This document shows positions 1 to 9,450 of a DNA stretch of 45,698 bases, in pieces; the stretch's first letter is position 1; every line of letters begins with the position of its first letter. The notes beneath the pieces were generated by a model. That model saw only the letters and a list, made by a program, of their open reading frames with translations. It ran no database searches and was not told the DNA's origin. The stretch spans positions 1 to 45,698 of the forward strand of contig JAIELF010000077.1 in the NCBI GenBank assembly GCA_019753235.1. The letters run 5' to 3'. A program made the position numbers and the translations under genes. The DNA comes from a bacterium. GTDB lineage: Bacteria > Planctomycetota > Planctomycetia > Kolteriales > Kolteriaceae.

Positions 1-21
1 GGATCGACGGATAGGTGAATC

Positions 22-78
22 GTCGACGCCTCGGCCCAGCCGTTCGGCCGGCGGTTTCGAACCCGCGCGGCCTACCCG
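22..78 (+). repeat. 57-bp direct repeat, left copy
   Basis: It is identical to 9322-9378 except at one base (g at 67, a at 9367), and flanking bases diverge at once on both sides. The unit is GC-rich and contains two dyads: GCCG-TT-CGGC, and GCGG/CCGC around a TTCGAA centre. The second dyad superficially resembles a tRNA T-arm, but the arm does not pair properly. Same orientation and an intact tyrosine recombinase beside the second copy suggest attachment-site duplicates; that is inference. Confidence 0.8.
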
Positions 79-122
79 TTTGGGTGGTCTACAACGCCGG
101 CTGGCCGTTTGCCAGAGCGTAC

Positions 123-164
123 CTAGGCTGCTAGGGCTCGTTCTCGGTCGACTTCACCGAGGTA
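123..164 (-). pseudogene. Possible decayed 3' end of a tyrosine recombinase
   Basis: Read on the minus strand, this frame gives Y-LGEVDRERALAA and then a stop. It resembles the end of the intact recombinase at 9451 (YAEANTERALEIVRQTG): it shares a tyrosine, ERAL, and, read past the stop, VR. It sits at nearly the same place relative to its 57-bp repeat (45 bp from the repeat, against 73 bp for the intact gene) and in the same orientation. Only about a dozen residues align, and upstream frames show no LGH or Arg-box motif, so chance similarity is a real alternative. Confidence 0.2.
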
Positions 165-499
165 GGATGGGCATAGGTCTAACGACTGTTCAGACGAGTA
201 CGACAGATTCTCGCGGCCTGCCGCCTCCCTTCTGACCGCCATCAACAGATCCATCGTGACGACCGATCCGCATGAGTTTTATTTGTCGGCTGGCTGAAAC
301 AGACGGTAGTTCAACACGGGCTACTAGCCAATGCGGACTCCCGTCAGGATCGATCTTCTTCGTTCCGAGGTGACATTCTCCCAATACCTCCAGAAATGGC
401 TTAAGGATGCCCGACAAACCCGATCATTTCAGATCAGCCCGATAAGACGACGGGTGCATAACGAATGAGTGGCTCATCCTGACAAGCCATTTCACTACA

Positions 500-3400
500 T
501 CAAGCAGGACGAGGAAACGGGGCAAGGTTGAGCAAACTATCTGTTGACGAGTAGTCGAGCGCGTTCACCTCTGCGATGGTAAGGAACATCCAGTCCTCGT
601 CGGGCCCGCCATAGACCTGATCAACAAGTTCGGTGGTGTCCGTAGCAAGCCGATCATCAAATAGATTCGCGCCGGGACGAAGGAAGTTATCTCCATTGGC
701 GCTTGAAGGATTCCCCTGTCCGCTGAGATTAGCCATTCGCTCGCCTAGACTCCTGTTGCTCGTCCACTCTGCTCGGACAAGCGCGAAGTTGATGGGATTC
801 AACTCCGTTGGAAACACGAGTCCGGAAACGATGATGTCCTGTCCCGAACCACCCTCAAGCGTATCGACGCCGCTCGCTCTGTTGTTCAATATAGATGGTC
901 CACCATCGCCAACAAGGATGTCACGACCATCCCCGCCCGCAATGCTGTCCGCCGCCCCTTCCCCTCCATCGCCTCCCAGAAGGATGTCGTTACCCACTCC
1001 CCCCTCAAGGCGATCATTGCCCCCTCCACCATTGATGAAGTCGTCTCCGTCCTCGCCGTAGAGTCTGTCGGCCGCTCCTTCGGCTCCATCCATGTCACCG
1101 TAAATGGTGTCGTTACCATTGCCGCCCCAGATCGTGTCAAAGCCATCGGAAGCGCCCTTGGAACCGTCACCGTAGATCGTGTCATTCCCATCGCCGCCAC
1201 GAAGTTCATCTGCGGCCCCTTCACCACCGTCGCCATCACCGTAGATGGTGTCGTCGCCCGAACCTCCGACAATCGTGTCTCTCCCATAGGCCGCGCCATT
1301 TGCGGGGAAAATCGTCTCGCCGTAGAGGAGATCATTTCCATCACCGCCGTCAATCGAGTCGTTGCCCACACTGCCGATGACGGTGTCATTACCTCCGCCC
1401 GCGAAAACGAACAGTCTCCCCGTCACGTTATTGACGTTAAACGTTTGATTGACGCTGGCTCCATTCAGCGTTGCTACCGAAACCTGAACACCATTGCCTT
1501 CCAATCGTGCGAAGCTCACGGCGTCTGAGCCGCTTGTTCCACCCCACGCAACGGCAAAAAGGCTCTGATCACTTGGGTCAGGCCTGATCGTCCAATCCTG
1601 TACTTGAATTAGGATCGTGTTGATGCTGCTAACGCCTCCATCCTTATCGGTGGCGCGAATTCGAACGGGGTAGCTGCCACTGGTTGCGAACGAATGGTAC
1701 AGCAGGGTTCCGCCGATGGGACCCGTGCCCGTTGGCCCATTGGTTGTTTCCTCGAATATGCCGTCGTTGTTCCAATCGATGTCGTAACGGAAGAAACTCG
1801 ATTGGTCCGTCGGCGACGGATCGACTGCCCGTGCGTAGTAGAGAGCCATCTCGCCTCGGACGGGACTGTAGGAAACCAAGTTCGCCGTAGGCGCTGCATT
1901 ATTCACTCGAAGCGTCGTCGACGCAATTCGACCCGCCCCGGCGAAATCCGTGACCAGAATAGCCATGGACCGAGGATTCGGCGAACTGTCAAGGATGCCG
2001 AGGGCGTTCAACTCTACCCATGAGAGTGAGGGGTTGACGCCGAACACGTCTCCAAACACGCCGTCGCCATTCACGTCCCAAGAGTATTCAAGCGATTGCC
2101 CATCGGGATCGGTAGAGGTAGCACCGTTCAACACGAGCGACGTTCCCTCCAGAATCGTGTATGGGCCACCAGCGTTCGGGACGGGTGGACGATTGGCCGC
2201 CGCAAAAATCCGCAAGCTGTAGTTTGGATTGTTAAGACCATCGACTTTGATGAAATACTTTTGATCGGCGACTGCTGACCAATTGACGAGATGTCCATCC
2301 GTTATGCCAAACTGTCCCGTGATGTATTGTCGATTCTGATCATAGATCCAAATGTCAAGATCACCCTGTGAATTCAAAAAATCGATCGTCGCGCTCGCGA
2401 TACCAGTTCCTGGCGCGATGAAGGAGTAGTAGTCACTATCGAACGCCTGGTCCATATTGAGAGTGTTTTCGAACAAGCTCGTTCGATAGCCAAAACTAGT
2501 CGCAGTATCGAATGTGTCGTTCTGCTCAAAACGATCTTCGCTTACAAACGGGGTCACGATCGACAACCCGTACTCTTGGGAGCGCAAGCCTAGCGAATTG
2601 CCGTAGACCTGAATCCGATAGGTCTGATTGGGGATGGCGTTGAAGGTCACCGTTTCGACATTGCCGCTTGTCTGTGAAATGCCAATCGATCCCAACGGAC
2701 TCTGCCAAACGACAAGCGATAGGTCACCTCGCGCATGCTCAAAGTAAATGCTAGCGGTAACTGACCCTGTCCCTTTACTCGTGAATGCGAAGTAGTCCGG
2801 GTCGGATTGAGAGACTGTCAAATTCTCATCGTAAAAGTTCACCACCCGGCCTAGGTCATACGCACCGACGTACGTATCGTTGTCCTCAAACCGATCTGGT
2901 AGCCAATACCTCAGCGAATAGTTTGGATTGATCGCTCCGTTCACGCCATAAACACGAGCGTAGTAACGCTGGCCGGCAACCACGGAAAAACTGATCGATT
3001 CTGAGTCGGTAGCGGTCGTGCTTGACGTGAGTCCTACGAAGTTGGCGTTATAGGCAATGAGGTCGATGTTTCCGCTTGCGTTACTGAATGAGATAGAGAA
3101 AGACGCGGTGCCCGTGTTGGGAGCGACGAAGGTGAAATAGTCGTCGTCGTACGCGCGATCAATGTTTAGGCCGACATACTGGCCCCAAGAGTTCGCCGTC
3201 GAAACGGAAGTGGCATCCCCGAAAGTGTCATTCTGTTCGAGAGCGTCATTGCCGATCGACACATCGATAAAGAGGCGGTACGTGTTGATGGCGTTTGCGA
3301 CGCCGAACACTCGAACGTAGTATGTTTGCCCTGCCGTCACCGGAATCGATCCTCGCTCATCGTCACTTGAGGAGGAGAAAGTCTGCAGAAGGTTTCCAGC

Positions 3401-4927
3401 CCCGTTGTAGAGGGAGAGGTCGAGGTCGCCGTAGTCGCGAGCAAAATTAACCAACACACTGGCAATCCCCGTGCTGGCTGCGGTGAAACGGAAGTAGTCG
3501 TCATCGAGATACTGGGACGTGAGCGAGCCGTTGTAGTAGCTTCCAACGTTTCCGATCACGCTCGCCGTGGCAAGTGAATCGTTGTTTTCGAAAGAGTCCG
3601 GTCCGGGGGAAATGACTCCTGACAGGCCGTACTGTCCGACGCGTCCGTACTTGCTTGGATCGGTCGCTGCGGTGCTGCGCACTCCGACGCAGTAGCGACC
3701 AGCATTCACGGATGCGCTGATGGTGACCGGGACATTGTCTGTTGCGTTACCCTGAGTCACGAGCTGTCCGTTTCCTGCAAACAGTCGGAGATTTGCCTCA
3801 AGATTCGCGCCGACGCTTGCGGGCGTCACCGTGAACCGGACGGGCCCGGTGGGAACGTCCACGTAATACCAATCTTCGTCCGTATTGGTTGTGATGTATC
3901 CAGCGGCACCAACAGTGATGGGTGAGCCGACGGTCAATGGGATCGCGGACAAGTACGAGTCGGGCGCTTCGTCGGCACGGTAGCCAAAACCGTTCGTGCT
4001 ATTCGCTAAGATTGCCATGTCATCCTGCGAACTCCCCACACCCGCTGGTGTTGGTCCTCGGTTCCAGGTGGTAAAGCTTCGATCGCGTGCATCCCCCATA
4101 ATCGGCCCCCATGCGCCGCTACCCGGGTTGTACTCCGTGAGGGTCCAGCTCAATGTTGATGTGTTGAATGTCCAGGAACTCTGATGCTCGAGTCCGAAAG
4201 AGTGACCCGCCTCATGGGACGCGTCTTCGGCAATCCGCCTGACCCAATCAGCAGTCGTTGGAAGTTGCAGCCGGTAAGGAAAAACCCATGCAGTGTTGTC
4301 GGCGTTATTGGTGAATGAACCGATCCATGCGACGGCAGGATTTGATTTCGTAAACCAGGTCGTTCCATCGGGGCGATTGCCGTTACCTCCAATCGCAATG
4401 CGCAGCGCTGCACCATTGTCAAAGTTCGCTGGTTCTATCGTCGTCACGTTGATGTTGAATGGGGAATAGTCCTCACTTACACGCTGCCAGATTTCGCGGA
4501 TCGCGTCGAGTTCGACCGAGCTGTAGGTGGTTGCATCGTTGTCTAGATCAAATGGGGGAACACTTGCGTTAGGATAGATGATCGACGAAGCGCCAAACCC
4601 TCCGTTCCTCCAACCGTCAGAGTCCGTGAATCCATCGAAATCAAGAAATAGAACGGCAGAGGCGCTGCTGTTACTCGTCAGCAATGGGAGACTGGAGAGC
4701 GGTGATCCTGAAGCCGCGACGGAAAGGCTGATTTCCCCCCGCGCGGAGACATTAGCCACCGATGAATTCTCCATGGGGACCGGATCAAACGAACAGCAAT
4801 CGTCCGAACCTGGGACGAGAGCCAAATCAAAGGGCCCGAGCGTGAGAACGCGACGCTCTTCAAGGCGTTCAAAGTTGAAGCGTCGGACGAGAACCCTCTC
4901 CGCTGGTTTGCGTTTGACTGACCGCAT
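500..4927 (-). CDS. Secreted metzincin-like metalloprotease with PPC, PKD-like and RTX repeats
   Basis: A 1475-aa exported protein. The N-terminus has basic residues followed by FNFERLEERRVL, a motif typical of planctomycete exported giant proteins, rather than a classical signal peptide. A zinc-protease domain carries HEAGHSFGLEH at residues 238-248, the HExxHxxGxxH signature of metzincins. Five pre-peptidase C-terminal (PPC) type beta repeats follow (about 320-908; openings such as FENNDS, LEQNDT, FEQNDT). Then comes a PKD-like region (about 910-1100, STDPDG) and RTX calcium-binding nonapeptides (about 1177-1341, GGxGxD). The ATG at 4927 is preceded by GGAGG at suitable distance; an in-frame TTG at 4954 gives a longer, less likely form. 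It lies downstream of the kinase and sigma factor in the same direction, 165 bp from the kinase stop. Predicted role: calcium-stabilised extracellular or surface protein degradation; the substrate is unknown. Confidence 0.85.
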   Translation of the reverse strand: MRSVKRKPAERVLVRRFNFERLEERRVLTLGPFDLALVPGSDDCCSFDPVPMENSSVANVSARGEISLSVAASGSPLSSLPLLTSNSSASAVLFLDFDGFTDSDGWRNGGFGASSIIYPNASVPPFDLDNDATTYSSVELDAIREIWQRVSEDYSPFNINVTTIEPANFDNGAALRIAIGGNGNRPDGTTWFTKSNPAVAWIGSFTNNADNTAWVFPYRLQLPTTADWVRRIAEDASHEAGHSFGLEHQSSWTFNTSTLSWTLTEYNPGSGAWGPIMGDARDRSFTTWNRGPTPAGVGSSQDDMAILANSTNGFGYRADEAPDSYLSAIPLTVGSPITVGAAGYITTNTDEDWYYVDVPTGPVRFTVTPASVGANLEANLRLFAGNGQLVTQGNATDNVPVTISASVNAGRYCVGVRSTAATDPSKYGRVGQYGLSGVISPGPDSFENNDSLATASVIGNVGSYYNGSLTSQYLDDDYFRFTAASTGIASVLVNFARDYGDLDLSLYNGAGNLLQTFSSSSDDERGSIPVTAGQTYYVRVFGVANAINTYRLFIDVSIGNDALEQNDTFGDATSVSTANSWGQYVGLNIDRAYDDDYFTFVAPNTGTASFSISFSNASGNIDLIAYNANFVGLTSSTTATDSESISFSVVAGQRYYARVYGVNGAINPNYSLRYWLPDRFEDNDTYVGAYDLGRVVNFYDENLTVSQSDPDYFAFTSKGTGSVTASIYFEHARGDLSLVVWQSPLGSIGISQTSGNVETVTFNAIPNQTYRIQVYGNSLGLRSQEYGLSIVTPFVSEDRFEQNDTFDTATSFGYRTSLFENTLNMDQAFDSDYYSFIAPGTGIASATIDFLNSQGDLDIWIYDQNRQYITGQFGITDGHLVNWSAVADQKYFIKVDGLNNPNYSLRIFAAANRPPVPNAGGPYTILEGTSLVLNGATSTDPDGQSLEYSWDVNGDGVFGDVFGVNPSLSWVELNALGILDSSPNPRSMAILVTDFAGAGRIASTTLRVNNAAPTANLVSYSPVRGEMALYYARAVDPSPTDQSSFFRYDIDWNNDGIFEETTNGPTGTGPIGGTLLYHSFATSGSYPVRIRATDKDGGVSSINTILIQVQDWTIRPDPSDQSLFAVAWGGTSGSDAVSFARLEGNGVQVSVATLNGASVNQTFNVNNVTGRLFVFAGGGNDTVIGSVGNDSIDGGDGNDLLYGETIFPANGAAYGRDTIVGGSGDDTIYGDGDGGEGAADELRGGDGNDTIYGDGSKGASDGFDTIWGGNGNDTIYGDMDGAEGAADRLYGEDGDDFINGGGGNDRLEGGVGNDILLGGDGGEGAADSIAGGDGRDILVGDGGPSILNNRASGVDTLEGGSGQDIIVSGLVFPTELNPINFALVRAEWTSNRSLGERMANLSGQGNPSSANGDNFLRPGANLFDDRLATDTTELVDQVYGGPDEDWMFLTIAEVNALDYSSTDSLLNLAPFPRPA

Positions 4928-5092
4928 GGAACCTCCAGGTGATAAACTTCGCAAGCAACCTGGGGGGCGTCCTTACCTGAAACGAGCCCTCCTTGATCTA
5001 ATCCGCGCGCTCTCACGGAACGTACACAGGGAGTTTTGCGAAGGTGTTTCCTCAATTGAGAATAATGACATAAGGCTCTTGCAGAAAAAGCA

Positions 5093-8000
5093 TTAGGGCG
5101 AGACCGTTGTTCGAGGCAGTCCTCTTTGAAGGGAGCGAGACAGAGCGTGATACTCCCAGGGAACAAGGCGGCCCGCCGCCGCGTCGGCCGTCATGGCCTT
5201 GACCCACCGGTCGTAATAATCGCTTGCGATCTTCCTCGACTCGACAGCCTCGTTTTCTTCGCCGAGGACACGAAAAGCTTCCCAACGAAATCGATGGAGC
5301 AGCGTTTGCCCCATCAAGAATTCAACACTTTCCTTTGGTGTCAGAGCACGCGTCGCTTGCAAAAGTGCTTCTGCGCGATCCAACTGCCCTTGGCCTTCTC
5401 GGGCGCGGTCTTGGCGCACAAGAGCGGCCCCGTAGCAGATCGCGTGCAACGCCGAGAGAGGATTCCTTTCGTTGAACCCTCGAGCAAGGGAAACGACAGC
5501 GGAGTAATCCTTCACGGCGCCCGATTCCAAGACGATGGCCGCGATCATCAGCTCCGTGGCAACGTTCAGGGATTCGTTCTGGGAGCGAGTCAGAATCGTT
5601 TCACAAAGTTGCTGATATCCTTGCCTGTCCTGTTCGGCCATAAAGAGAAGGCAGAGTCGAATCTGGTCAGGCCAATCATCATTGCCGGCCTTCATGGATT
5701 GCTTCAAATCATTGGTCGCCTCCGTCCAATGATGCAATGAAGCGTGACACTTTGCTCGCAATGCCCACATCTTGCTCGAGCCGGGAGGAACTTCCAGGAT
5801 GCGATCTAGGATTTCGATGGCGGCCGAATACGTTTCTTGATCGAGTGTGAAAGGAGGACGAGTGAAGCTCAGTGCATCGTACAAATAGATAACAAGTAAT
5901 TGTAAAAATGGATCGCTAGGCCGACGTTTCATCAGGCGTTGAATCCTCGCCGTTGCCGACTTCATCACCCGAAGTGCATCCGGTAGTTTTCCCTGGAAGG
6001 CAAACGCCGCTGCCGAAAGACCTTCGGCTTGCGTCAAATAGATGCTGAAGTCGATGATATCGGGATTTTCAGCAGCGAGCTTCGCGAACACTTGGCGACA
6101 TTGTTCCGCCGCTGCCACCGCGTTGTTCAGATCGCGAGCACGGTACTGTGCAATGGCGACAGCCCCGAGCGCGAGCCCAAGATCTCGTTGTAAAGGGATC
6201 ACGGCGGGGGACTGGTTAACGAGTTGACGAAGCAGGTCTCGCGCTTCAATGGCATCTGCCGCCCCTGGCAAGGAAAGCTTCGTCGAGTTGGCAAGTTCCG
6301 CCTTCTGAAACAGCACTTGGCTAAGCTCATATCGATAGGCGTCACATTCTGGTTTTTGCCTGACGTTCGATTGGTCGATGCGCTCGGCGGCTTGTAGTTC
6401 GGAGAGTGCATCATGCGGTCGGCCGATATCCGCGAGAACGGTGGCGAGCTGCCGTTTGGCCGAGGCGAACTCATGTTGGAGGGCAACGTCCGATGGAAAC
6501 TCATGAAGCAGGTGACTCCAAATCGCGATGGCCTGAGTCGATGCCGCATGGCTCTCGGCCAAGTTGAGATTAGGCCGTCTTTCTACTTCCCCGAGGCGGG
6601 CGTAGCACTTGGCCAGCGCCTGCGAGTCGGAGAGGTTGTTCGAAGAATGTTCGACAAGCCGACCGTATTCGGAAATCGCTTGCTCAAAAGCGTTCTTCGC
6701 GGAGGAGGATTCGCCGAGTTCAGATTGAATGATACCGACGCGATAATGGGCGTTGGCGACGTCGCGTTGTAGGGAAGGTTGAAAGGAACGGCCGGATAGA
6801 AATCGCTCGTAGTAAGAAAGCGCCGATAGTAACAGTTCTCGCCGAAGTGGTTGCGTACCGGGGATTTCAATCAGTTTCGATTCGCTCACGGACGTCAATA
6901 ACTGATCAACCGCCAATTTGGCTTCCCGAAAATTCTGCTCGGCCAAGATCCGGTTCGCTTCCGCTCGGCGCCATTGCCAAACAACTCCCGTGACTCCCAG
7001 GCATCCGACTGCAATAAGGATCATGGAAAGGGTAGCAACGATTGGATTTCGCTGGGCCCATCTCTTCCATCTCAGCACAATTCCCGCCGAACGAGCGAGC
7101 ACTGGCTCGCGTCGAAGGTACCTGTCGAGATCATCGGCGAGTGCCTCTGCAGTCAAGTAACGGTCTTGAACTTCGTACGCCGTCGACTTCTGAATGATCG
7201 TGTCTAAGTCGCGAGGAATGCGAGAATCGATGGTTCGGGGCGAGAAATGTGAGCCTCGCCGGATTCGTTCGAATGCGCTTGCCAGATCCTCCGTCAGGTC
7301 AACTCGCCTTCGACAGAGTAGATCTCGCAGTGTCAGGCCAATGCTGTAGATGTCTCCTTGCGGTAGCGATGTCCCCTTGAATCGCTCGGGTGCAAGATAC
7401 CGCAGGGTTCCAACGATCTCGCCGGTTCGGGTCAGATCTTCGGCGTCGCGCTGTTTCGCCAGCCCAAAATCGGTGACCCATGGAGTATTCTCACGATCCA
7501 AGAGAATGTTGCCGGGTTTGATATCGCGGTGAATCACGCCATGCCGGTGGGCAAAGTCAATGGCGCGCGCAATTCTCGATCCGATGGACGCGACGAAGTC
7601 GAAGTAGGCTACAGAATCCTTTTGTTGATCGGGAATGCCTTCAAGCACGCTGCCAACGTTTGTGTTTGGTGTGTCGTAAGCCGTTAGGACATCGTTGAGG
7701 CTTCGACCATCGATCAACTGCATCGCGTAGAAGAAGCATCCATCGGCTTCGCCCGTTCCGAACACAGGAACAATATTGGTGTGATGCAGCTTTGCTGCTG
7801 CCAACACCTCTTGCTGAAATCGATTCCACGCCTGGGGAGCATCAACCTTATTGACCCGTAGTACCTTCAAACCCACGAATCGATGCAATGACTCTTGCCA
7901 TGCCTCATAAACGACGCCCATACCTCCTCGTCCAATTTCACGGACGATTCGGAAATCTTTGATGTTTGGTGGTTGGGCCATGGTATCAAAGAGGCCCTGT

Positions 8001-8188
8001 GAACTTGCGACGGCAGAACGCTTTCGCTTGCTTGCCTCAATGATCGCAATCGTTTGAAGAATTTCCAGGAGTTCGCCCCGTTGCTCCGGCAAACGCTCAG
8101 CGAACTGGTGCGGATCGGGATGACCACCGTCTCGAACTAACTGCAAATACTCTTCGACGACTTCCGCGATCCGCTCGGTGTCATTCAT
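5093..8188 (-). CDS. Membrane-anchored serine/threonine protein kinase with TPR-like C-terminal region
   Basis: A 1031-aa Hanks-type kinase. After an N-terminal helical segment it has the Gly-rich loop GRGGMGVV (86-93), the ATP lysine (K108), the catalytic loop HRDIKPGN (220-227), DFGLA (240-244) and APE (266-268), so all catalytic residues are present. One transmembrane helix (about 382-404) separates the cytoplasmic kinase from a long helical, TPR-like tail (about 440-1000) that should lie outside the membrane or in the paryphoplasm. The ATG at 8188 is preferred; an in-frame TTG at 8215 would add nine residues. The kinase follows an ECF sigma factor gene by 139 bp, a pairing frequent in planctomycetes, and precedes the giant protease. 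This suggests a signalling unit, which is inference. Confidence 0.92.
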   Translation of the reverse strand: MNDTERIAEVVEEYLQLVRDGGHPDPHQFAERLPEQRGELLEILQTIAIIEASKRKRSAVASSQGLFDTMAQPPNIKDFRIVREIGRGGMGVVYEAWQESLHRFVGLKVLRVNKVDAPQAWNRFQQEVLAAAKLHHTNIVPVFGTGEADGCFFYAMQLIDGRSLNDVLTAYDTPNTNVGSVLEGIPDQQKDSVAYFDFVASIGSRIARAIDFAHRHGVIHRDIKPGNILLDRENTPWVTDFGLAKQRDAEDLTRTGEIVGTLRYLAPERFKGTSLPQGDIYSIGLTLRDLLCRRRVDLTEDLASAFERIRRGSHFSPRTIDSRIPRDLDTIIQKSTAYEVQDRYLTAEALADDLDRYLRREPVLARSAGIVLRWKRWAQRNPIVATLSMILIAVGCLGVTGVVWQWRRAEANRILAEQNFREAKLAVDQLLTSVSESKLIEIPGTQPLRRELLLSALSYYERFLSGRSFQPSLQRDVANAHYRVGIIQSELGESSSAKNAFEQAISEYGRLVEHSSNNLSDSQALAKCYARLGEVERRPNLNLAESHAASTQAIAIWSHLLHEFPSDVALQHEFASAKRQLATVLADIGRPHDALSELQAAERIDQSNVRQKPECDAYRYELSQVLFQKAELANSTKLSLPGAADAIEARDLLRQLVNQSPAVIPLQRDLGLALGAVAIAQYRARDLNNAVAAAEQCRQVFAKLAAENPDIIDFSIYLTQAEGLSAAAFAFQGKLPDALRVMKSATARIQRLMKRRPSDPFLQLLVIYLYDALSFTRPPFTLDQETYSAAIEILDRILEVPPGSSKMWALRAKCHASLHHWTEATNDLKQSMKAGNDDWPDQIRLCLLFMAEQDRQGYQQLCETILTRSQNESLNVATELMIAAIVLESGAVKDYSAVVSLARGFNERNPLSALHAICYGAALVRQDRAREGQGQLDRAEALLQATRALTPKESVEFLMGQTLLHRFRWEAFRVLGEENEAVESRKIASDYYDRWVKAMTADAAAGRLVPWEYHALSRSLQRGLPRTTVSP

Positions 8189-8327
8189 TGTCTGGCCTGC
8201 CGATAAAGCCTTCAAGCCTCACACTTGTTGAAAACAGTGAACAACTTTTGAACTCCGATTCCATTCAAGGCAGTTTAACGCTCGACCGCGCCAACGCCTG
8301 CAACCTATCGGGAGTTTTCCCTTGAAG

Positions 8328-8969
8328 TCACTCGCTCTCATTTACATCAGTGAAGAAACCAGGGAGTTCCGAGACAATATTCTTGAGCCGCACGATGGCG
8401 CGGGTGTACCGGTTGCTTGCGGCAGCGGGCTTCAGACCTAAGACTCGCGCAGCTTGAGCGTTGGTCAGTTCGTCGAAGTTCCGAAGAACAATAATTTCTC
8501 GGTCGACGTCGGCGAGGGATTCGATCGCTTTTTGCACATGAGAAATCAGCTCCAGGCGAGCCAATGTCGTGCTGGGCGAGCTTGAGTTTGCGACCAATCC
8601 CTGGGCCAGATTGAAGAGCGAATCAGACGTCACATCGTACTCAGGCAGTCGTCGTTCTTGCCGAACATCGCGGCCAATCACCTTCATGTGAAAGCGGTGC
8701 AGCGTTTGCAATCGCTGCAAAACAAGGCCCCGCATCCAAGTCAGCGGAGAAACAACCGGATCTTGCACGTACTCCCCAAGTCGGCGTTGCAAATCAACAA
8801 ACGTCTCTTGGATGACGTCCGACGGGTCAATCCGTTGCGACAATCGGCGGTCGATTCGGTACGCGACCAACGTCCGTAATCGCTCTCGATTTCGATGGAA
8901 CAATTCGCTTGCCGCGACGACATCACCGCCGCGTACCCGTTCCATCAGCAAAACTTCCGAGTTCGTCAT
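8328..8969 (-). CDS. ECF-family RNA polymerase sigma factor
   Basis: A 213-aa sigma-70 family protein with only regions 2 and 4. The region 2 segment is RIDPSDVIQETFVDLQ followed by PLTWMRG. The region 4 helix-turn-helix is around LADVDREIIVLRNFDELTNAQAARVLGL, and a Ser/Ala-rich linker lies between them. The ATG at 8969 (MTNSEVLL) begins where family members normally start; an upstream GTG at 9047 adds 26 unlikely residues. It has no strong Shine-Dalgarno sequence, as is common in this phylum. No anti-sigma factor gene is adjacent; the kinase immediately downstream is the likely partner, as in STPK-linked ECF groups. It probably directs transcription of its own operon or of the protease, which cannot be shown here. 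Confidence 0.93.
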   Translation of the reverse strand: MTNSEVLLMERVRGGDVVAASELFHRNRERLRTLVAYRIDRRLSQRIDPSDVIQETFVDLQRRLGEYVQDPVVSPLTWMRGLVLQRLQTLHRFHMKVIGRDVRQERRLPEYDVTSDSLFNLAQGLVANSSSPSTTLARLELISHVQKAIESLADVDREIIVLRNFDELTNAQAARVLGLKPAAASNRYTRAIVRLKNIVSELPGFFTDVNESE

Positions 8970-9450
8970 ATTGGCAATTACGTTGATTCGCAAGCGTGAA
9001 TGGAACCGACCAAGGGAACACCACCTCTCGATGTTGTACGAAGGCACCGTTCAATGATGCAAATCCATCTGTTAACAGTTCCTTCGGTACCTGACAAATT
9101 ACCTTGGATTCCCATGACGAGCCGTCCTGTGCGACGACCGATGGGGGATAGATTCTCCCTCGGTCCCATCAACCTTCCCAACAACTAGTTTCGCTTCCAT
9201 GCCTCGGTGGTCACGACCGAATCGGTCTGACGCGGTGATTCGGCAGGCTCAGCGAGGTGAGGCTTAGGCGAGGCGGTATTCATCTTCAAGCTCCCTCAGT
9301 TGAACACACCGGCGCATTTGAGTCGACGCCTCGGCCCAGCCGTTCGGCCGGCGGTTTCGAACCCGCACGGCCTACCCGATTTCAATGATCATAGCCGAAT
9401 CGTTCGGCATCGCGAAGAGGCTGGGGGCATGCCGGCAAGTACCGTTCCCC
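8970..9450. other. Intergenic region between sigma factor and recombinase, with repeat
   Basis: About 480 bases without a credible gene. Small open frames on both strands lack family resemblance and ribosome binding sites. The region should carry the promoter of the sigma-kinase-protease genes (minus), but I see no clear -35/-10 pair. It contains the right copy of the 57-bp repeat (9322-9378), 72 bp from the recombinase stop codon. Confidence 0.5.
9322..9378 (+). repeat. 57-bp direct repeat, right copy
   Basis: It matches 22-78 at 56 of 57 positions, in the same orientation, exactly 9,300 bp away. It lies just 3' of the intact tyrosine recombinase. This position, the internal dyads and the bracketing of an accessory module fit an attachment-site remnant; a mobile repeat family that prefers recombinase 3' ends is the main alternative. 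Confidence 0.8.

Larger units (their letters stand above)
1..499. other. Left edge: non-coding stretch with one copy of a long direct repeat
   Basis: No convincing gene lies here. The only long open frame (minus, 190-417, TTG start) has no recognisable motif and no good ribosome binding site, so I do not call it. The stretch holds the left copy of the 57-bp repeat (22-78) and, next to it, a short minus-strand frame resembling a recombinase C-terminus (123-164). The 3' end of the metalloprotease gene is at 500; a weak 5-bp stem at about 465-477 is the only terminator-like structure I see for it. Confidence 0.5.

Noticed and set aside
22..78. tRNA fragment suggested by GGTTTCGAACCC-like core
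   Set aside because: The T-stem does not pair beyond two bases and no anticodon arm is present.
190..417. 75-aa minus-strand open frame near the left edge
   Set aside because: TTG start without ribosome binding site, no family motif; the shared ILKPFL with the integrase does not extend.
900..1400. Possible CRISPR or tandem-repeat array
   Set aside because: The periodicity comes from the RTX nonapeptide codons of the metalloprotease; there are no identical repeats with unique spacers.
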